From an uncultured Clostridium sp. (GTDB taxonomy: Bacteria; Bacillota; Clostridia; Lachnospirales; Lachnospiraceae): 10,374 nucleotides of DNA. The translations under genes were made by a program, and so were the position numbers. The notes under the pieces were generated by a model. The model had not been told where the DNA came from. It was given only the letters and a program-made list of their open reading frames with translations, and did no database searches. Of the stretch, positions 4,786 to 10,374 are shown piece after piece (positions within the stretch are counted from its first letter, which is position 1; each line of letters opens with the position of its first letter). The stretch is taken from NCBI GenBank assembly GCA_900541315.1, contig UQJF01000112.1:1-10374 (forward strand), written 5' to 3'.

Positions 4786-7700
4786 ATGAGAGGACGAAGC
4801 AGACGCAAGAAACGAACGGGAAAAATGGTTAGTTTACAGAAGCGTTTCCTGGCATTTATGCTGGCATTTGCCATGATCTTCACCAATGTGGGAACAGATC
4901 TGCATGTCAGCTTTGCAGCATCAGGAAACAGAGTGGACTTTACCATTGGCGGCGCTGACCTGGTGGATGCCATCCGTCAGGCCATCGAAGACGAAAATGT
5001 GGTATCACAGGACAGCCTGGATTTTACCGACGGTGCCACAGAAAAGTTTGAAGCACTGTTCTTTGGAGACGGAAAGGTATATGAAGTCTATCCGGACATC
5101 CAGGGAGACAGCATGGAGGCAGAGTTACGGGTATTTGTAAAGCTTCCGGCTGATGCAGATGATACGTACATGGTAACAGGAGAGGAAGAGGTTTATTTCC
5201 TTTACGTAAATAACGGGGAAGATACCATCAGCTGTTCTACAACTGTAACAAGAACAGAAAACGGAAAAGAAAAGGAAAAGACCACCAAACGTATTACCAT
5301 AAAGAGTTATGAAGATAAGTTTGGGGATGAAGAAAGAAACATTATTTCCAAGCCAGTGGAGACGGCTCCGGCGGAAACTGTTCCAGAGGAGAAGCCTACT
5401 GAGGCAGTAACTGGAGAGACAACTGAAAATGTTGTAAATCCAACAGACGAAGAAAAAGAGACAACCGTTCCAGAAGAGACCGCAGAAGTTCCGGAAACAA
5501 AGAACGATGTGGAAGAGAGCAAGGAGCAGGTAGAAGAGTCTAAAGCAGAAGAGACTAAGGCAGCGACAGAAGCTGCTGAGGAGACAGACGCAGCTGAGCC
5601 TGAGACTGATGCTGAGACAGAAGCTGAACCGGAAACAGAAGCTTCTGAGGCAGAGGTTTCTGAGCCGGCAAAGGGCGAAGCTGAAACTGAAAACATTGCT
5701 TCTATCTCCCGTCACGCAGCACCGCTTGTAGCAATGAAAGAAGAAGTTGCAGCGGCAGATGCAGTGGTTGAGATTGCAGAACCTCAGAAGCCGGAAGCAG
5801 AAGCTCCAAAGGCAGAAGAGACAGAAAAAGCTTCCGAAGTAGAGCAGATCCCGGAAACTGCAGCAGCAGAGACAGTAGAAGAAACAACAGCAGTTGAAAC
5901 ACTTCCTGCAAAGGAAACAGTACCGGAAGAAGGCAGCACAGAAGAGACTACAGCAGCTGACCAGAAAGAAGAACCGGCAACTGAAGAAACAAAGGCTTCC
6001 GAAGAAGTAACAGAGGAAACTACCGCAGCTGAGACAACTGCAGAAGAACCGGATCAGCCGGAAACACTGCCAGCACAGACAGACACAGCAAAGCCGGTCC
6101 AGCCAGCTGAAACCACAGCGCCAACAGAACCGACACCAGCTCCACAGCCGGAAGAACCTGTAAAGAAGGCAGAGACCGCAGATGACGGGGATCTGGTTGG
6201 TATTGGATATTGCAGTACTGCGAAGGTTTATAAGAGTACGTTGAATGACCTTCGTGTATTTGGCTCCGAAACTGTATTTACGGCAGAAGTTATGGGCGCA
6301 GATGGTGTGACTGTAAAATTGTCAGCATCTGATGGCGTATTACCGGAAAATGGTTACGTAGAAGCTGTTGCTGTAGATGATGCAGATCAGCTGGAACTGA
6401 TGAAGGAAGCAGCAGATGAAACTCTGAAAGAAGAAAATCGCAGAGTAACCGATATTTTTGCAGCAGATATCATTCTTTACAATGAAGATGGTGAAGCAGT
6501 TCAGCCGGACGGAAGCGTAAAAGTTACCTTTGACGGAACTGGTATTGGAAATTCTGGAACCAGAGTCCTTTATATGGGTGAAAGTGATTCCGATACCGAA
6601 AGTTTCGATGCTCAGATGATAAAAGCGGTAACAACAGGTGATGATGCAACTGCTTTTATGACAGATCATTTTTCACTGTATGCAGCAGTTGATACAGAAG
6701 AAATTACCTGCTATGAAGTAAACTTCTATTATAAAGATGCAGCAGGAAATGTTGTGCTTATTTCTGGCCCACAGTATGTGGAAGAGGGAAAAGCAGCGCA
6801 GGCACCGGCAGCACCTGACCGTGAAGGATACGAGTTTACTGGTTGGAATCCGGCAACTTTCAGTGAAGTAACAGATAATTTGGATGTATACGCACAGTAT
6901 GTGGCTATAGCTGGACAGGTGCGTCTTACTGTAAATTATGTATATTCAGACGGTACAATGGCAGCACAGCCATGGGTATCTCATGTAAAATCTGGTGTTG
7001 CATGTGATCTTACAGCTGTATCTCCAGAGATTGCAGGATTTGAGCCGGATCAGGAAAAAGTATCTTTTGATCAGGCATATACAGAAGATCAGACAGTTAC
7101 TGTTACTTATACAGGTGCAGAAGTAAGTTATACAGTAAAGCATTATCTGTTAAATGTAGATGATACAAAGCCTGCAGATCCTGCATGGACAGAAACATTG
7201 CCTGGAGAAACTGGACTTACCACTCAGGCAGTTGCAAGAGAATATGAAGGATTTACGCCTTTAACATTCAGTCAGGCAAAGATCAATGCAGATGGAAACA
7301 CTGTAGTAGAGATCCTTTATGAAAGAAATTACTACACATTAACCTGGGATACAGGAGATAATGCTTCTTATATCGCATCGGAGCAGTTGCGGTACGGAGC
7401 AGCGATAACAGCACCTGCAAATGATCCCACCAGAGTTGGATATGATTTTAAAGGCTGGGAAGGCCTTCAGGATCAGACTACCATGCCTGCAAAAAATCTT
7501 GTTGTTACTGCAAAGTGGGAAGCTGCAAAGAGAGCTGCTTATAAGATTGTTTACTGGACTGAAACTGTAACAGAAGGTTTTTATACTGTAAATAAGGTAG
7601 TGAACGGAAATGATACAGTTGGAAAATCTATTCCTGATGGCAAATACACAGTACCAGAAGGATATGAAACAACGCCGGTAGCTGATAAAACGGATAAGGA

Positions 7701-10374
7701 TGTAAAGATAACAGCTGATGGAATGGCTGTTAAGAATGTTTATTATAAGAGAGCTACTTATACCATTAAATTCTGGCGTTGGGAAGTAGTAGAATCAGGA
7801 TGGTTCTGGGAAAAGAAAGATTGGGTAGAAGATACAAAGTTAAGGATTACAGCCCGCTATGGCGTAGATGTATCCGCTCAGTGGGAAAAAGCCTGCAAAA
7901 ACCAGACTGGCTGGGGACCATATGAGGATGATAGTATACAGTACACTTTACTAGCTAATATGCCTGCAAAAAACCTGGATATGTATCAAAGACAATCCGG
8001 AAAAGGAAAATATATTATTTACTATGTAGAAGGCCTGGATGGTGAAAGAAAAGAATATAGAAGGTTTGAAGCTGACAGTGGAGTATGGTTGACAGACGAA
8101 GATAAGATGCCAATTAATGGTTTTGAGTTTAAGAATTGGTATCAGGGAAGCAAGAGGAATCCGTGGAATAGCGGTAATCTCTGGCTTTATTACACCAGAA
8201 AGTCTTATCCACTTTTCTTTGAAAACTGCCAGCCAATAGATCCTGTATATATCAAATTTGAAGCAAAGCTGTCCACAGGCAGACCTTCAGGAGAACCTGG
8301 AAGACCTGCAAATGTAGAAGATGATTATACCTTTGAAGGTTGGTATCTGGATCCAGGATTCAAAGAACCTGTAGTCTGGGATCAGACCATGACAGATGCT
8401 GGACTTACTGTTTACGCAAAATGGGCGAAACCAGAATACACAGTTACTTTTGAAACCAATGGAGCAGCAGAAAAAGAAAGTATCACCAGAGAAAAAGGCT
8501 TTATTTTATCAGAAACAGATCTGGCAGCACCAGAAAAAGAAAATGATGAATTCCTTGGCTGGTACACAGACGAAGCACTTACAAAGAAATTTGTTCCTGA
8601 GTCCAAGATCGTAAAAGATACAACCTTATATGCAAGATGGAAAAACTCTGACACAGTAACCTATACAGTACGTTATATGTATGGTGAAACAGAAATTGCT
8701 AAACCAAAACAGGTAACAGTGCCAAGAGATTCCCAGATCAGTGAAGATGCGCTCACAATAGACGGATATTATCCTGAAACATTATCTCTGGGTGCGAAGA
8801 TCACACAGAATGGGCAGGAGATCATATTCAGGTATAAGGCAGTTCAAAGCTGGGAATACACAGTAAAATATCGTATTAAAGATACAAATACGCAGGTTCC
8901 TGGAAGTACAGATGAAACAGGTTCTACCAGTGACCAGAATATAATGATAACCTTTAAGTCATTTGAAGGGTATACATTAACATCTGATCCAGTGCAGAAA
9001 GCAACCCAGGATGAGCCAGAAGTTATTTTCTACTATGTACCTAAGACTGCAATCTATCATGTACAGCACTGGTATGAAAGACTGAATGGCGAATTTGGTC
9101 TTCGTTGTATTGATACATTCAATACAGCATCAGGTCAGTTAGTTACAACAGAAGGAAAAGAACGACTGGTTGATGGGTTTACGCTGGATACCAGTATTCC
9201 TGAAACTGTAGCAGGAGGTACTACAAACATCCAAAATGTATTATCACTGAAACTGTATTACACCAGAAATGTCCACAATGTATCTTATGTATACGAAGGT
9301 ACAGTGCCAGCAGGCGCACAGGCAGCTCCTGCAGGATCTGACCATAAGTATCAGGAAAATGTTACTGTAGAACCGCAGCCATCACCAGTACCTGGTTATG
9401 TCTTCAGTGGTTGGAAGATCAAAGAACCGGGCAATGGAAAACTGACAATTAAAAATGGCAAATTTGTCATGCCAGATGAAGATGTTGTATTAACAGGTTC
9501 ATTTGAAGTTGCGGAACAGACTTATCAGGTAAGATATGTAGACGAGGATACAAAGACAGATATTCTTCCAATGTCTGCTCCAAAGGCAGCGCATTTTAAT
9601 GATGTGGTCTATGGTTACAAAGAAAAAGTAGATATTAATGGATATACCTTTGTAAGAGCAACTGATATTACAGTAGGAATAGTCAATGATAATAACATTG
9701 TAATTGTATACTATAGTAAAGATGCTAACAAAGATAATATACCGGATAAGTATCAGATCACATTCACTTATAAGTCAGCAGATGATAATAAGGGAACTGT
9801 GACAGGAACAACCAGTGAGATTGTTACTGTACAGACTATTCAGCGTGATGAGGTGACAGGTGTGATCACAGCAGTTAGTGAAAAGACACCACAGCATCCG
9901 ACACAGCCATCCACAGTAAAAGCAGAAGCTGGTTACAAGTTTGACAAGTGGACAGATAATGCAGGGAAATCATTCAATGATGATACAGCACTGGAAGCAG
10001 AGTCTTACCTTGAAGATCAGACGTTCACAGCACACTTTACAGCAACAGAGCAGACTTATAAGGTGAAATATCTGGATGAAGATAAAAATGTTGAAATCCA
10101 TGATATGTCAGATCCAAAGAATGCACACTTTGGCGATGAGATCAAAGGTTATACAGAGAAAATTGATATCAGTGGATATACCTTTGTAAAAGCTGAAGAC
10201 CTTAAAGTAGGAACAGACAATGAGAAGAACATTGTAAAGGTATATTACAGCAAAGATGATAATAAGGATAATATCCCGGATAAGTATCAGATCACATTCA
10301 CTTATGAGTCAGCAGATGCTAATAAGGGAACTGTGACAGGAACAACCAGTGAGATTGTTACTGTACAGACTATT
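4786..10374 (+). CDS. Giant adhesin-like surface protein, 3'-incomplete
   Basis: The frame is open for 1863 codons to the window's end, so the C-terminus and any cell-wall anchor are unseen. ATG 4786 follows GAGGAG (4771-4776). Residues 1-45 are a Sec signal: basic start, hydrophobic FLAFMLAFAMIF (21-32), likely cleavage near FAA (43-45). An unnamed domain (46-188) and a Glu/Thr/Ala/Pro stalk (189-465) follow, then a beta-type domain found in many clostridial surface proteins (about 466-640). Modules after that: InlB B-repeat-like units ending in GW...YAxW/Y patterns (642-707, 849-912, about 1150-1213, 1216-1285); MucBP-like units beginning YTVKxY-type strands (711-777, 779-848, 1290-1351, 1355-1420, 1423-1495); a Trp-rich block (990-1045); a SHIRT-like module (1496-1573); and a 178-residue tandem repeat (1577 on). 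Probable role is adhesion to host, mucus or other cells; the ligand cannot be read from sequence. No catalytic domain is visible. Confidence 0.88.
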   Translation, partial: MRGRSRRKKRTGKMVSLQKRFLAFMLAFAMIFTNVGTDLHVSFAASGNRVDFTIGGADLVDAIRQAIEDENVVSQDSLDFTDGATEKFEALFFGDGKVYEVYPDIQGDSMEAELRVFVKLPADADDTYMVTGEEEVYFLYVNNGEDTISCSTTVTRTENGKEKEKTTKRITIKSYEDKFGDEERNIISKPVETAPAETVPEEKPTEAVTGETTENVVNPTDEEKETTVPEETAEVPETKNDVEESKEQVEESKAEETKAATEAAEETDAAEPETDAETEAEPETEASEAEVSEPAKGEAETENIASISRHAAPLVAMKEEVAAADAVVEIAEPQKPEAEAPKAEETEKASEVEQIPETAAAETVEETTAVETLPAKETVPEEGSTEETTAADQKEEPATEETKASEEVTEETTAAETTAEEPDQPETLPAQTDTAKPVQPAETTAPTEPTPAPQPEEPVKKAETADDGDLVGIGYCSTAKVYKSTLNDLRVFGSETVFTAEVMGADGVTVKLSASDGVLPENGYVEAVAVDDADQLELMKEAADETLKEENRRVTDIFAADIILYNEDGEAVQPDGSVKVTFDGTGIGNSGTRVLYMGESDSDTESFDAQMIKAVTTGDDATAFMTDHFSLYAAVDTEEITCYEVNFYYKDAAGNVVLISGPQYVEEGKAAQAPAAPDREGYEFTGWNPATFSEVTDNLDVYAQYVAIAGQVRLTVNYVYSDGTMAAQPWVSHVKSGVACDLTAVSPEIAGFEPDQEKVSFDQAYTEDQTVTVTYTGAEVSYTVKHYLLNVDDTKPADPAWTETLPGETGLTTQAVAREYEGFTPLTFSQAKINADGNTVVEILYERNYYTLTWDTGDNASYIASEQLRYGAAITAPANDPTRVGYDFKGWEGLQDQTTMPAKNLVVTAKWEAAKRAAYKIVYWTETVTEGFYTVNKVVNGNDTVGKSIPDGKYTVPEGYETTPVADKTDKDVKITADGMAVKNVYYKRATYTIKFWRWEVVESGWFWEKKDWVEDTKLRITARYGVDVSAQWEKACKNQTGWGPYEDDSIQYTLLANMPAKNLDMYQRQSGKGKYIIYYVEGLDGERKEYRRFEADSGVWLTDEDKMPINGFEFKNWYQGSKRNPWNSGNLWLYYTRKSYPLFFENCQPIDPVYIKFEAKLSTGRPSGEPGRPANVEDDYTFEGWYLDPGFKEPVVWDQTMTDAGLTVYAKWAKPEYTVTFETNGAAEKESITREKGFILSETDLAAPEKENDEFLGWYTDEALTKKFVPESKIVKDTTLYARWKNSDTVTYTVRYMYGETEIAKPKQVTVPRDSQISEDALTIDGYYPETLSLGAKITQNGQEIIFRYKAVQSWEYTVKYRIKDTNTQVPGSTDETGSTSDQNIMITFKSFEGYTLTSDPVQKATQDEPEVIFYYVPKTAIYHVQHWYERLNGEFGLRCIDTFNTASGQLVTTEGKERLVDGFTLDTSIPETVAGGTTNIQNVLSLKLYYTRNVHNVSYVYEGTVPAGAQAAPAGSDHKYQENVTVEPQPSPVPGYVFSGWKIKEPGNGKLTIKNGKFVMPDEDVVLTGSFEVAEQTYQVRYVDEDTKTDILPMSAPKAAHFNDVVYGYKEKVDINGYTFVRATDITVGIVNDNNIVIVYYSKDANKDNIPDKYQITFTYKSADDNKGTVTGTTSEIVTVQTIQRDEVTGVITAVSEKTPQHPTQPSTVKAEAGYKFDKWTDNAGKSFNDDTALEAESYLEDQTFTAHFTATEQTYKVKYLDEDKNVEIHDMSDPKNAHFGDEIKGYTEKIDISGYTFVKAEDLKVGTDNEKNIVKVYYSKDDNKDNIPDKYQITFTYESADANKGTVTGTTSEIVTVQTI
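5350..6180 (+). repeat. Low-complexity Glu/Thr/Ala/Pro stalk within the adhesin
   Basis: Residues 189-465 consist almost only of Glu, Thr, Ala, Pro, Val, Ser, Asp and Lys in loose variants of EETTAAE, PETEAE and VPEE. There is no Phe, Tyr, Trp or Cys, and the single Arg lies in an island SISRHAAPLVAM (306-317, at 5701-5736). The last part (about 425-460) turns Pro/Thr-rich, like wall-spanning segments. The codons (GAA, GAG, GCA, ACA) make the DNA a purine-rich near-microsatellite, prone to length change. It is probably an acidic extended spacer. Confidence 0.8.
9514..10374 (+). repeat. 534-bp tandem repeat in the adhesin (second copy cut by the window end)
   Basis: Copy 1 is 9514-10047 (residues 1577-1754) and copy 2 begins at 10048, with 327 of 534 bases present. 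Each starts EQTY, carries a MucBP-like module with GYTFV, then a calcium-site-like DxNKDNIPDKYQ (1646-1657 and 1824-1835) and a Thr-rich strand region. Copy 1 then continues to a B-repeat-like GYKFDKW. Similarity is uneven: the first 230 or so bases differ at many places, while 9745-9840 and 10279-10374 differ at only two of 96, and the final 54 bases are identical. More copies may follow beyond the window. Confidence 0.9.

Noticed and set aside
5125..5911. Long reverse-strand open frames opposite the adhesin stalk
   Set aside because: They arise because GAA, GAG, GCA and ACA codons read backwards as TTC, CTC, TGC and TGT, which avoids stops. The products are Ser/Phe/Leu/Cys-rich low complexity with no ribosome site.
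9514..10374. CRISPR or other short-repeat array at the right edge
   Set aside because: The repeats are 534 bp, in frame, and encode a clear protein module, so they are coding tandem repeats.

Overview
The window reads as chromosome of a gut-type Bacillota, most likely Lachnospiraceae. The reasons are moderately AT-rich DNA, strong AGGAGG-type ribosome sites, a clostridial-style tRNA-dihydrouridine synthase beside greA, a SARP-like (BTAD) regulator, and a very large Sec-exported surface protein built from InlB B-repeat-like and MucBP-like modules. The family assignment is inferred from gene style. No rRNA or species marker is present.

Layout. Positions 1-337 hold no convincing gene, but contain several dyads, a possible terminator and a candidate promoter. 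A tRNA-dihydrouridine synthase (338-1315, +) is followed by a 10-bp-stem hairpin and a good promoter for greA (1585-2088, +). A 395-residue BTAD regulator (2145-3332, +) follows greA after 56 bases. Its C-terminal third looks like a degenerate GGDEF-type domain. The regulator converges on, and overlaps by 25 bp, an AAA15/COG1106-type ATPase on the reverse strand (3308-4465, -). The region 4466-4785 is a divergent control region. It carries a near-consensus reverse-strand promoter bracketed by two copies of TGAGAAAAAAACTCAT exactly 60 bp apart. It also carries a forward extended -10 promoter preceded by direct repeats of ATATAACGCC. That promoter leads into a giant adhesin-like gene that starts at 4786 and runs open for 1863 codons to the last base of the window.

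How the genes may work together. The first two genes are housekeeping (tRNA modification, transcript cleavage). The last three look accessory. The most attractive reading is that the BTAD regulator activates the adhesin. SARP-family activators of Streptomyces bind direct repeats of roughly 11-bp period ending 8 bp upstream of the -10 box. Here the repeat has a 12-bp period and ends exactly 8 bp upstream of the -10. The ATPase appears to have its own operator-controlled promoter and resembles orphan ATPases linked to phage defence, but no partner gene is visible. These links are inference.

The adhesin ends inside the second copy of a 534-bp (178-residue) tandem repeat, in a stretch whose last 54 bases are identical to the first copy. 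The window end may therefore be an assembly break at a repeat, and the C-terminus and anchor of the protein are not visible.
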